NCBI RefSeq assembly: GCF_017498545.1
Contig: NZ_CP071793.1
Span: 6,647,001 to 6,711,000, forward strand
Origin: Sulfidibacter corallicola
GTDB lineage: Bacteria > Acidobacteriota > Holophagae > Acanthopleuribacterales > Acanthopleuribacteraceae
Direction of reading: 5' to 3'
DNA length: 64,000 bases
This document shows positions 18,413 through 28,600 of the stretch, in pieces. Both the position numbers and the translations under genes were made by a program. Position 1 is the stretch's first letter. The number at the start of each line of letters is the position of its first letter. Under the pieces are notes generated by a model. It saw only the letters and a program-made list of their open reading frames with translations. It was not told the DNA's origin and made no database searches.

Positions 18413-21400
18413 CTACAGGCCCAGGCCTTTCAGCTCCTTCTTGACGTGGTGCGCGATTTTCTTGCCGTTTTCACCGTAGTTCATCGTGATGTGATTGCCA
18501 CCCACCTGAACGATCTCGATGCCGCCCTTGACGAAGTCGATCCAGGGCTCGTACATGTTCAGCGGATTGATTTTCAAGGCCTCCGAGGGACGGAAATACA
18601 TGACCTTGCGCGGGTAGGGTTTGGGACGGTAGGCGTGCATCGCCTGCTCGTGGTAGAGCCACGTCTTGAACATGGGCTTGCCGAGATTGTTGGGCAGCAG
18701 ATCCACGCGGTTCTGGGCTCGCGCGGCCTCGTAGATGTAGGACATCTGCTCGTCCTCGTTCAACTGCTCCAACCGCTCCATCTCGATGTCCAGCTCGTCG
18801 CCCAGCATGTAGTGCAGGATGCCCGCACTGTTGTTGAGCTTGCGCGGCATGGCGCCCGGTGCGGGACTGTCGATGATGATCAATAGGGGCACCTCTTTAC
18901 CCATGTCCAGTAGCTGCTGGGCCATCTCGTAGGCCAAAACTCCGCCGTAGGACGCGCCGCCCAGGATGTAGAAGTCGCTTTGTCGGAATTTCAACATCTC
19001 GTCCACGTAGTCCTTGGCCTGCTTGACCAGGTCGTCGTAAGGATCCACCAGTCCGGTGAGGCTCAGGGAGCGCAACCCGTAGACCGGTCTCTTGGCACCC
19101 AGATAGTGGGCGAACTCGCGGTAGAACATGACCTCGCCGCCGACCGGGTGGGCCATGTAGATCGGATTGGTCTTGGTATCGCCCAGTTTGATGGGAACCA
19201 GCGGCGTATTGGCGGCTTCGCCGGCAGCCGTGTCGGACATGTACTCGCGAACCACTTCGGCCAGTGCGGCGATGGTTCGTTTCTGCAACATGATGTGGGT
19301 GGCGAGGGGGACCGCGAACTCCTTCGAGAGCCGGTTCATGAGGCGTACCGCGATCAGGGAGCTGCCGCCCAATTCGAAGAAGTCGTCGTGGATACCGATT
19401 TGCGGTACACCCAAAACTTCCTGGAACTGCTGGGAAATGAACAATTCCACATCGTCGCGCGGGGCGACGAAGGCGTTGTTCACCAGGGAACGGTAATCGA
19501 GTTCATCGTCCTCGTCGTCCGTGGTCTCGATCTCGTCGGCATTCAGCTTCATTTCTTGGACCGACTTGAATTGAAGTTTCTGGATCCATTGCTCCTTTCT
19601 CTCGAAAGGGTAGGTGGGCAGCGCCAGTCGATAACGGTGGTTGTGTTGGTGGAAGGCATCCCAGTCGATGCAGACCCCGCCCAGCCACAGGCGGCCCAGG
19701 GTGCGCAACAGGTGGAACACGTCCGAGCGCTCCTCGTTGGGACCCTTCATCGAGGCCAGCACCAGTGCGTTCTGGGGCGTCAGTTCGTTTTGGGTTTGAA
19801 TGGCCGGTGCGCTGAGGGTCCGGTCCGGACCCACCTCGAGGAGAATGCGGCCCTCGTCCTTGAACAGGACCTCGATCCCTTGGGCGAAGCGAACCGTGCG
19901 TCGTTGCTGGCGGGCCCAATAGTAGGGATCCACCGCTTCGGAACGCGAGATCCAATCGCCGGTGATGCAGGAAATGAAGGGGACCTCCGGTGGGTTCAAC
20001 GAGACTTCCTTGACGAGGTCCGCGAAGTCGTTGAGGATCCGGTCGACCATCGGCGAATGAAAGGCGTGGGAGGCGAAAATGGTTCGGGCGATGATGCCGT
20101 TTTCCGAGAGCTTGCCGTAGAGATCGTGAATGACCTTCTCGGTTCCGGACACTACGCTCAGCGAAGGACCGGCACAACCGGCCAACGCGACCTTGTCGCT
20201 CAAGTAGGGTTGAATCTCCTCTTCCGAGAGGTTTACCTCGGCCATCCTGCCGGGTGGAAGCGTTTGCATCAGCTTGCCGCGGCCGACGATCAGGCGCAGC
20301 GCGTCGTCCAGGCTGAGCACGCCGGAAAGGCAGGCCGCGGTATATTCGCCGGTAGAGTTGCCGATCATGGCATCCGGGGCGATCCCCCAGGAAATCAGGG
20401 TTTTGGCCAAGGCGTATTCCAGTACGAACAGCGAGAGTTGGGTGATGTAGGTCTGGTGGATCTTGGAAGTCTGTAGGTGCCTGTCCTTTTCGGAAAGGGC
20501 CTCGTAGAACTCGCTGAACAGTTCCTGAACCCGTGCCCAGCAGTGATCCACGTGGGTGCGGTAGGTGGGTTCGACCTGATACAGCGAGTGACCCATTTTC
20601 AGATACTGCGAACCCTGGCCGGGGAACATGAAGGCGATCGGTCGCGTGTTGTTCTCCGCGGCCGATTCCAGAATGCGCTTGGGATCGCGCCGTTCCAGCG
20701 CGAAGATGGCCTCGTGCACGTTTTGGCAGACCACCATGCGGCGGTACTTGAAATGGTGGCGGCCGGCCTGAAGGGTGTAGGCCACGTCGCTCATGTTGAT
20801 CTGGTGGTGGTTCTTGAGGAAGTCGACGAACTGATCGGTCACCGCTTCGAGCCCGGAACGCGTGGGCGCCGAAAGCAGAAGCAGGTGCCAGGGGCGATCG
20901 GGGATCGAGGCCGGCATCGCCGGCGGTTCTTCCAGGACCAGATGGGCGTTGGCGCCACCGAGGCCGAAACCTTCCACACAGGCACGGCGCGGGACGCCGC
21001 CCGGCGGATCCCATTTGGCCAGCTCCGTCGGAACGTAGAAGGGGCTCTCGAGAAAATTGATTTTGGGGTGGGGTGTTTCGTAATTGATGGTCGGGGGAAT
21101 GGCGCGGTGCTTCAGCGCCAACGCGGTCTTGATGAAAGCGGCCCCGCCCGCGGCCACGTCGGTCGCGCCGATATTCGGTTTCACGGCGCCGAGCGCACAG
21201 TATTGACGCTTCTCGGTGTGCTTGCCGAAGGCCTTGGTGAGGGCTTCCACTTCCATGGGGTCGCCGGACGGGGAAGCCGTGGAACTGGACTCCACGTAGC
21301 TGACGCTGTCCGCCTGGACCTCGGCCGAGGCCAGGCCGGCTTCGATCACCTTTTGCTGGCCGATGGGCGAAAATGCCGTGAACCCCACCTTGTCGATGCC

Positions 21401-24400
21401 GTCGTTGTTGACCGCGGAGCCCTTGATGATGCCGTAGATTTGATCGCCCTGCTGCAGTGCGTCCTCGAGCCGCTTCAAGACCAGCACCGTGCAACCCTGA
21501 CCATTGACCGAGCCGCGCGCTTTCTCGTCGAAGGGGCGAATGTGGCCGTCGGGCGGGTACAGCAGCCCCTCTTCGTACAGATACCCTTTCTTGTACAACT
21601 CGCGTAACGACACGCCGCCCACGATCATCATGTCCGCGTCGTGGCCGCGCAGGGCGCGAACCGCCATGTGGGTCGACACCAGCACCGTGGAGCAGGCGGC
21701 CTGAATGGTGGCGCTCGGCCCCTGGAAATCCATCTTGTAGGCGACGCGGGTGCAGAACGTGTCGCGATCGTTGCCGATGAACACCTGCATCTGACCCACG
21801 TTTTCCAGCAGATTGTGGTTGGGGAGCAGGTGCTCGTTCAAGTAGAAGCTGACGCCCACGCCGCCGTAGACCCCGATTTTCCCTTTGAATCGCTTGGGAT
21901 CGTAGCCCGCTTGCTCCAAGGCCTCCCAGACACATTCGAGGAACAACCGCTGTTGCGGATCCGTCAATTGCGCTTCACGCGGCGTGAACTTGAAGAACCC
22001 GTAGTCGAAGGATTTGAAATCGTCGAGGATCGCCATGGCGCGAATGTAATCGGGGTCGTCCAACAGCTCCGGGTCGGCGCCCTCCGCCGCCAGCTCCTCC
22101 TTGGAGAAGTAGGAGATCGATTCGACGCCTTCGCTCAGGTTTTTCCAGAATTGATCCAGGGTCGTCGCCCCTGGCAGACGCACGGCCATGCCCACGATGG
22201 CGACGTTGGCCTGTCCCGATTGACACAGCTCTTCCCCTTTCTTCTGAAGGATTTCCTTCAAGCTGTCGGGGCGACTGAAGAACAGGTCCTCCGACAGTTT
22301 GTTTTCGAGGATTTTCTCGAGGCCTTCGATCGTGGGGTTTTGGAACAGATACGAAAGGGTCAGGTCGCTCTTGATATCCGGCGGCAGGGCCTCGTAGACC
22401 CGACACATCTGGAGCGAATCGCCGCCCAAGTCGAAGAAGTTGTCGTCTTTGTGGACGTGGTCGATTTCCAGCACATCGCGCCACACCTTGGCGATTTCCT
22501 CACCCAGCACGCTGGTCGAGCCGTGGTCGCCCAAGCGCTGGTTGCTGAGGTGGCGACCCTTTTCCAACAGTGCATCGATGTCGACGGTGCCATCCGCCGC
22601 TTTGGGCAGCTCGGTCACCGGAATGAACTCTTCGGGGAGCATGAAATCGGGCAGGACCTTCTGGAGCTCCCGCGAAAGAGCCGAGGCATGGGGCGTGTGG
22701 GTACCCTTGAAGGTGTAGTACAGCGATAGGGTCTTGGTGGGCGGTTCCTCGCTCAGGTAGGCATAGGCTTCTTCGATGGCGTCGAACTTTTCGGCCAAGG
22801 CCTCGATCTCGCCCAGCGCGACCTGAACGCCGTTGATCTCGATCCTGCGGTCCATCGCACCCATCACGCGAATCGCACCTTTGGTGGAAAGCGTGCCTCG
22901 GTCCCGGGTACCGATCAGACGGAGTCGCGGTTCCTGCGGGTGGGGGAGGAGTACGTCCTTGTTGGCCGCGATGGACTCCTCGACCGCCACGTGGATTTCA
23001 CCGGGGATCCCGGGCGGGACGGCCACTTGGTGCTCGTCCAGCACCCACAGGTCCTGACCCTCGAACGGCGTCACGGCCGCGAAGGGCTTGTCGTCGTGGA
23101 GATCCCGTTTCAGGTAGGCGACGGCGCCACCCGCCTCCGGAACGCTGTAGAGATGGTAGATCTGGGTGGAGGAGAGTTGGTCGGCGAGGGTGTGAACCGA
23201 GGCGTCGTCGGCCATGGTGACGTTGGTGATGATGGTGCGCAGGCTCCGGCATTTCTTGGGTTGGAACTCGCGGATCAGTTCGTGGACCTGATCGTCGTTG
23301 AGGTAGACCATCGTAATTTGATGTTTTGCGATACGGTCGGAAAAGCGCGAGCCGTACTGCCGCGAGAGCAGCGAGTCGAAGTAGAGCCGCGACCCGCACA
23401 GCAGGGGCAGGATCGATTCCCAGACGAAGGCCTCCAACATGGGCCAGAAATTCTGCAGGACCCGATCCTGTTCACCCAGCCGGAAGGCGTGTTTCATGCC
23501 CAGCAATTGGCGGCAAATCGAGGCGTGGGAATGGAAAATGGCGCGGGGCGAGCCCGCTTCGCTGCTGATGAAGCTCACGAACGCCAGATCGGAGCCGTCC
23601 ACGGAAACGTCCGGCTCGTGGTCGGGATACTGGGCTTCCTCGTTTTCCGATTCGTTACTGATAATGATGGTGGCGTCGAATTCGGTATACAGTTCCTGAA
23701 GCCGGGGAGAGGTAATGATACATTTCAGCGGCGTTTTGTCCATATAGTAATTCAGGCGCTCGAGCGGTAGATCCGGATCCAGGATCACGAAGGATCCGCC
23801 CACCTTCAACACCGCCAGCATGGCCGCGATGCAATCGGGCTTGGGTCGCATGCCGATCCCGATGTAATCTCCTTTTTCCACACCCTTGGCCATCAACAGG
23901 TGGGCCAGGCGATTGGCGCTCCGGTTCAGGTCCGCGAAGGTGAGTTCATCCCTTTCGCCCATGACCACCTGATCGGGGAAGGCCGTCAGGCCCTTGGTGA
24001 TTTGCTCGTGGAGCAGCATCGACGAGGCGAGCAGGTGGTCCGTGTCCGGCTTGAAATCCTTGATGCGCTGTTCCCATTCCGCGGTGAGAAAGGACAGCGA
24101 GGTAATGGAACTTCCTTTTTCGTTACAGAGTTCGGTGAGAATCTTCAAATAAAAATCGGGCAAAAGTGAAATGTGCTGATGGGGATAGATTTCGTCACGA
24201 TAGAAAAAGTTGGCGATCGTCTGGGCGCTGTGATTGGTGACCTGGAGCTTCAAGTCGAACAGGGAACCTTGGGTTTGGATCGAAAGCTTCTCGATTTCCA
24301 GGTCGTTGATGCGATAGACCCTGTCCCGCTTTCGCTGGTATTCGAACAGGAAATTGACCAGCGGGTGAAAGTTCAGGTTGTTGCTGTAGGGGCCTTCCTT

Positions 24401-25606
24401 GAGAATGGCCTCGAACGGCAGGCAACCGTGCTTGTAGGCGTTCTTGATGTCGCGACTGACCGATTCGAGAAAGGTCCTGTTGTCCTGGCTTCCCAGCGTC
24501 ACGCTGATGGGCAGAAGGTTCTCGTAGTAACCGAGTTGATCGCCGACCTCGGCGTGCGGGCGCAGGTCGTAGGGCATGCCGATGATGATGCGGTTCGAGG
24601 AGGTGCAGTGGTGCAGCAGCCCGAAAAAGGCCGCCGCGAATAGGTCGGAGGTCGCCATGCCCAGGTCTTCCGCGCGCGTCTCCACCTGCCGAGCCAAGGG
24701 TTCCGGCACCGCGAACGATAGCCGGCTTTGATGGAATTCCGGCCTTTCCCGAAGATCCTTTTCGAAGCACATGCGCAACCGGCGCTGCTTTTTGGGCAGG
24801 TGGGAACCCCAGAACATCAGCGCGTGTTTGTATTCCGGTTGGGTTTGCCACTGTTTGTACCACTTGGTGAAGGAACCGTAATGGCTCCGATCCTCGCCGT
24901 TGGTGGCGATGGCTTCGCCCGCTTCCAGTTGACGGTAGTGATCGACCAGCGCGTCGAGGATCAGGTCGGCGGAGTGTTCGTCGCCGCAGATGCGGTGAAA
25001 GGTGATGATGAGCAGGTGTTCTTCGTCCGAGAAGATGATCCAGCGGCAGCGGATCAGCGGGCCTTGATCCAGCACGAAATGGCTGTGGTACTCCTCTTCG
25101 ATTTGGCGGTCGATTTCCACGGTCTTTTCGTCCGGGTTCAAGGACCTTTTCTGGGTGATCTTGAAAAACACGGGGTCCTTGTCGTGCAGGGCGTGGACGG
25201 GCAACCCGTTTTGGGAAGGGAAACAGGATTTGAGGATGAGGTTGCGCTGAATGATTTCCTTGATGCTTTGGCTCAGAAAGTCGAAGTTGACGATGCCCTT
25301 GAGCAGCACCGCACGAATCACCTTGTTGAAGGCCTGATCCGGGTAGAGCTGCTCCTGAAGCCAGATCCGGGTTTGAAAGGAAGAAAGTTCGTGGCGCTTC
25401 GAGCCGGCACTGGCGTCGTTGCGATCGTCGGAATCGGCATGCACCTTCCGCAGAATGCGCATGATCTCTTCCTTGTGCTCGGCGAGTTCCCGTTTGAGGG
25501 CCTTGGTTAGGACACCGGGGGCAGCCTTGCATCGCAACTTCTCTTCTTCCACCCAGATCCGAACTTTCAGATCCTTCAGGTGGCTCAGCAACTTCATAGC
25601 TTTCAT
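18413..25606 (-). CDS. Hybrid NRPS/PKS, terminal subunit with degenerate C, A and KS domains and a thioesterase
   Basis: 2397 residues: TubC-type docking domain (1-55), C (70-510), A (530-1010), PCP (Ser1064 in GGDSL), KS (1135-1560), AT (1655-1955), ACP (Ser2083 in GGSSL), TE (2140-2397; Ser2219 in GASYG, Asp2246, His2372). Several active sites are damaged. C has HRICGDE (204-210) where HHxxxDG is expected, so the catalytic His is Arg205. A has FISSEAGSPRA (679-689) for its P-loop and ADGT for the A10 NGK (Lys replaced by Thr1007). KS keeps Cys1305 (AACST), but the two catalytic His are Ser1441 (ESSST) and Ala1481 (NIGA). AT has GNSTG (Ser1751) and SHAFHS, the malonyl-type signature. The start overlaps the upstream stop as ATGA, with GAGGAG before it. 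Carriers, AT and TE look functional, so a repurposed offloading subunit is likely. Confidence 0.93.
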   Translation of the reverse strand: MKAMKLLSHLKDLKVRIWVEEEKLRCKAAPGVLTKALKRELAEHKEEIMRILRKVHADSDDRNDASAGSKRHELSSFQTRIWLQEQLYPDQAFNKVIRAVLLKGIVNFDFLSQSIKEIIQRNLILKSCFPSQNGLPVHALHDKDPVFFKITQKRSLNPDEKTVEIDRQIEEEYHSHFVLDQGPLIRCRWIIFSDEEHLLIITFHRICGDEHSADLILDALVDHYRQLEAGEAIATNGEDRSHYGSFTKWYKQWQTQPEYKHALMFWGSHLPKKQRRLRMCFEKDLRERPEFHQSRLSFAVPEPLARQVETRAEDLGMATSDLFAAAFFGLLHHCTSSNRIIIGMPYDLRPHAEVGDQLGYYENLLPISVTLGSQDNRTFLESVSRDIKNAYKHGCLPFEAILKEGPYSNNLNFHPLVNFLFEYQRKRDRVYRINDLEIEKLSIQTQGSLFDLKLQVTNHSAQTIANFFYRDEIYPHQHISLLPDFYLKILTELCNEKGSSITSLSFLTAEWEQRIKDFKPDTDHLLASSMLLHEQITKGLTAFPDQVVMGERDELTFADLNRSANRLAHLLMAKGVEKGDYIGIGMRPKPDCIAAMLAVLKVGGSFVILDPDLPLERLNYYMDKTPLKCIITSPRLQELYTEFDATIIISNESENEEAQYPDHEPDVSVDGSDLAFVSFISSEAGSPRAIFHSHASICRQLLGMKHAFRLGEQDRVLQNFWPMLEAFVWESILPLLCGSRLYFDSLLSRQYGSRFSDRIAKHQITMVYLNDDQVHELIREFQPKKCRSLRTIITNVTMADDASVHTLADQLSSTQIYHLYSVPEAGGAVAYLKRDLHDDKPFAAVTPFEGQDLWVLDEHQVAVPPGIPGEIHVAVEESIAANKDVLLPHPQEPRLRLIGTRDRGTLSTKGAIRVMGAMDRRIEINGVQVALGEIEALAEKFDAIEEAYAYLSEEPPTKTLSLYYTFKGTHTPHASALSRELQKVLPDFMLPEEFIPVTELPKAADGTVDIDALLEKGRHLSNQRLGDHGSTSVLGEEIAKVWRDVLEIDHVHKDDNFFDLGGDSLQMCRVYEALPPDIKSDLTLSYLFQNPTIEGLEKILENKLSEDLFFSRPDSLKEILQKKGEELCQSGQANVAIVGMAVRLPGATTLDQFWKNLSEGVESISYFSKEELAAEGADPELLDDPDYIRAMAILDDFKSFDYGFFKFTPREAQLTDPQQRLFLECVWEALEQAGYDPKRFKGKIGVYGGVGVSFYLNEHLLPNHNLLENVGQMQVFIGNDRDTFCTRVAYKMDFQGPSATIQAACSTVLVSTHMAVRALRGHDADMMIVGGVSLRELYKKGYLYEEGLLYPPDGHIRPFDEKARGSVNGQGCTVLVLKRLEDALQQGDQIYGIIKGSAVNNDGIDKVGFTAFSPIGQQKVIEAGLASAEVQADSVSYVESSSTASPSGDPMEVEALTKAFGKHTEKRQYCALGAVKPNIGATDVAAGGAAFIKTALALKHRAIPPTINYETPHPKINFLESPFYVPTELAKWDPPGGVPRRACVEGFGLGGANAHLVLEEPPAMPASIPDRPWHLLLLSAPTRSGLEAVTDQFVDFLKNHHQINMSDVAYTLQAGRHHFKYRRMVVCQNVHEAIFALERRDPKRILESAAENNTRPIAFMFPGQGSQYLKMGHSLYQVEPTYRTHVDHCWARVQELFSEFYEALSEKDRHLQTSKIHQTYITQLSLFVLEYALAKTLISWGIAPDAMIGNSTGEYTAACLSGVLSLDDALRLIVGRGKLMQTLPPGRMAEVNLSEEEIQPYLSDKVALAGCAGPSLSVVSGTEKVIHDLYGKLSENGIIARTIFASHAFHSPMVDRILNDFADLVKEVSLNPPEVPFISCITGDWISRSEAVDPYYWARQQRRTVRFAQGIEVLFKDEGRILLEVGPDRTLSAPAIQTQNELTPQNALVLASMKGPNEERSDVFHLLRTLGRLWLGGVCIDWDAFHQHNHRYRLALPTYPFERKEQWIQKLQFKSVQEMKLNADEIETTDDEDDELDYRSLVNNAFVAPRDDVELFISQQFQEVLGVPQIGIHDDFFELGGSSLIAVRLMNRLSKEFAVPLATHIMLQKRTIAALAEVVREYMSDTAAGEAANTPLVPIKLGDTKTNPIYMAHPVGGEVMFYREFAHYLGAKRPVYGLRSLSLTGLVDPYDDLVKQAKDYVDEMLKFRQSDFYILGGASYGGVLAYEMAQQLLDMGKEVPLLIIIDSPAPGAMPRKLNNSAGILHYMLGDELDIEMERLEQLNEDEQMSYIYEAARAQNRVDLLPNNLGKPMFKTWLYHEQAMHAYRPKPYPRKVMYFRPSEALKINPLNMYEPWIDFVKGGIEIVQVGGNHITMNYGENGKKIAHHVKKELKGLGL

Positions 25607-28600
25607 AGTTCGAACTCCTCATCCTCTTCGTCGGAGATATCTGAAGCCATTTCCATGTTCGATGCTGCCCAAATCAAGGTATCCACCCGTTCCGCGAGTT
25701 CGCGAATGGTGGAGGCGTCGATGATGACTCCCTTCTGGAGGTCGACCGAGAGAGCCGACTTGATGGCGTCGACGAGTTTCGAAGCCAATTCGCTGTGTCC
25801 GCCCAGTTCGAGGAAGTGATCGTCGATGCCGATTTCGGATTTCCCGAACGCGTCTTTCCACAGCGTGACCAGTGCTTTTTCAGTCTCCGTGGAAGGCGGT
25901 GTAAAGGTCGGCCGAGCGGGGGGCGCCGGGGCCTGGGGAGCGGGCTCCGGAGAAGGGTTGGCGGCTTGCGGGGCCTTGTCGGGTTGTGCGCCGGCAGCGG
26001 GGGGCGTCGCGTTGGGTTGGGGGGCGTGGCCCAAAAGTGCGTTGAGTTGGTCGGCCCAGCCTTTGGGCGTCGGGTGTTCTCCCAGGATATCCGGCGGCAC
26101 GCGGGTCTTGAGTTTTTTCCGCAGGCGTCCGGCCATGCTGGTGGCCAGCAGTGAATCGCCGCCCAGGTCTTCGAATTGGCTCTCGGGGTGGACCTCTTCC
26201 ACACCGAGGAACTCCTTCCAAAGCTCGATGACGAGAGCCAGGGTTTGGTCGCCCGTCGCTGCGGGTGCCGGAGCCGGCGAGGGGGTGGGGTTGCGGGCCG
26301 GGGCGACCGGGGCGGGCTCGGGATTAGCGGGTTGGGGCGTCGCAGCGGCGGCCGGCGACGCGGCCGGTGCGGTCTCACCGTGGACCAGCGTATCGATTTG
26401 TTCGGCCCAGCCCTTGACGGTCGGATTCTCGTTCAGCACGTCGGGCGGAATGCGTTTCTTGAACTGCTTGCGCAGGCGTCCGGCCATGGTCGTCGTCAGC
26501 AGGGAATCGCCGCCGAGATCCTCGAAGAGATCGTTGACGCCGATGGTCTCGATACCCAGAAACTCTTTCCAGAGTTCCAGCACCGTTTCCACGGTCTCCG
26601 GTCTCGGAAAGGCGCGATTCTGGGGCGCGGCCGCGGGTGCCGGCGCCGGCTTCGCAGGTTCGGGGGTGCGCACCGGTTGGGGCGGTGCGATCGGAGCCCG
26701 CGATTCCTGGTTGAGCGTCGTCGACAGAAGCACCGGCTGGCGCGGACCCCAATCCGGAAAGCCTTCGGGCAACAGGCCCTGGAGGTCGGTGACCATTTTG
26801 GGGAAGTCGAACGGCGTGGCCACGATCTGGGCGTACGGCGGAGCCGACAGAATGATATCGAGGGCCGCCATCCCCTCCTGGGGTTGGATCAGCGCCTCCA
26901 TGGCCTTCATGTGGCGTTCCATTTGGTCGGGCGGTAGCTCGACCTTGACGCCCATGCCCACGTCACGCCACCCGTCCCAATTGATGGCGACGTAATGGGT
27001 GTCCCGTCCCGACTGATTGCCGTGATGGGCGAAGCTGTCCAGGAAGGCGTTGGAGGCGGCGTAATCGCAATAACCCATGTTGCTCAGGAGCACGCTGGAC
27101 GAGCTGAACAACACCATGAAATCCAGTTCCGCGTCGCGGAAGATGGAATCGAGGACCAGGGTGCCGAACATCTTGGGCCCCATGGTTTTCTGAATGTCGG
27201 CCGCGGTCAGGTCGCGAATCAGTTTTTTGTTGAACATGCCCGCCGCGTGGAACACGCCGTGGATCGCGCCGAAGCGGCGTCGCGCCGTTTGCACCACGCC
27301 GCGCATCTGGGTCAAATCGGAGATGTCGGCCGAGGCGGTCATGATTTCGGCTCCCGCCTGTTCCAGGGCCATCAGTTGGCGCACCACCTGGCTGGTGGCG
27401 TCGTCGTGGGGATGGTGGGACAGCCAATCGGCCCACTCGTCCCGCGCGGGAAACGGCGAACGGCGCAGGAGCACGAGTTTGGCCTTGTGGCTTTGGAACA
27501 GATGGTGGGCCAGCGCCAGACCGATGCCGCCCAGTCCTCCGGTGATGAGGTAGGTACCTCCGTGGCGGACCCGGCTGCGCTCGGGCGCGGCCTGCGGCAG
27601 GCCGACCTGTTCGAACCGTCTCTGCCAGCGCGCCGTACCGCGATAGGCCACGAACGGGCAGGTATCCAGGTGCTGGGCTTCGCCGAGCAGTTGATCGATG
27701 ACCATGTCCTGGCGGTGGGTGCCGGGCGCCGGCAGCGTGATGTCCAGGCTCTTGCACTGGATGAACGGATATTCGCGAGGAATCACGCCCACCGGACCGA
27801 CCAGCGGCGCCTTCTCGTAGAAGCCGGTTTCTTCGGCCCCGATGGGAAACAGTCCGTTGGAGACCACGGTGAAGTGGACCTCCTCGTCCAGGCCGAGTTC
27901 GTCCAACGCGCAGGCCAGGAACAGCGGTGCCATGACGCCGCGCGCCAACATGCGCTCAGCGAAAGCCCGGCGATAGTGGCGATCCGGCGTGGCCGAGGTC
28001 AGGTTCCAGAGGAACAGCACCGCGTGGGGCTGGAACCCCTGTTCGCGCAGCGAGACCACCAGGTGCTGGAAATCTTCTTTGTGATCTCCGCGCACCTGGT
28101 AGCGATTGGCGGCGAGGGTCTGGAAGTGTTCGCTTTCGTGAACGTGGACCACGCTTTTGCCGGCCCGGGTCAGGCGTTCGGCCACCTGGGTGCCGAAACC
28201 CTGGTCGTCGTGGAAAATCAACCAGTTGCCGAAGCTTTCACTGTACTGGCCGGCGGCGATCGGCAGCGAGCGTACCTGTTCCCAGAAGGGAGCGAAGAAC
28301 CACTTGTTGACGTCGCGCTCGCGGGCCGGTGCCTTGCCCGCGACCGTGGCCGATACCGAGGCGGCGGCCAGGCGCGTACGACCGCGCTCGGGGAACGAAG
28401 ACTTGACGGGTGCCGCCGTTTTCGGAGGTTCGATCCAGAACCGTTTCTTCTCGAACGGGTAGCCCGGCAGCGGCACGCGGTTTCGCTGCTGGTGGGTGTA
28501 GAACGCCTTCCAATCCAGCTCGACACCCTGGCACCAGAGGCTCGCCAGGGTGTGGGTCAGGATCTGGTCGTTGGATTCCTTGCCCTTGGGGTGGCGCAGG

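Noticed and set aside
22570..24030. Active second adenylation domain adding another amino acid
   Set aside because: The P-loop sequence is degenerate and the A10 Lys is Thr, so normal adenylation is unlikely; predicting a second amino acid from it would not be justified.
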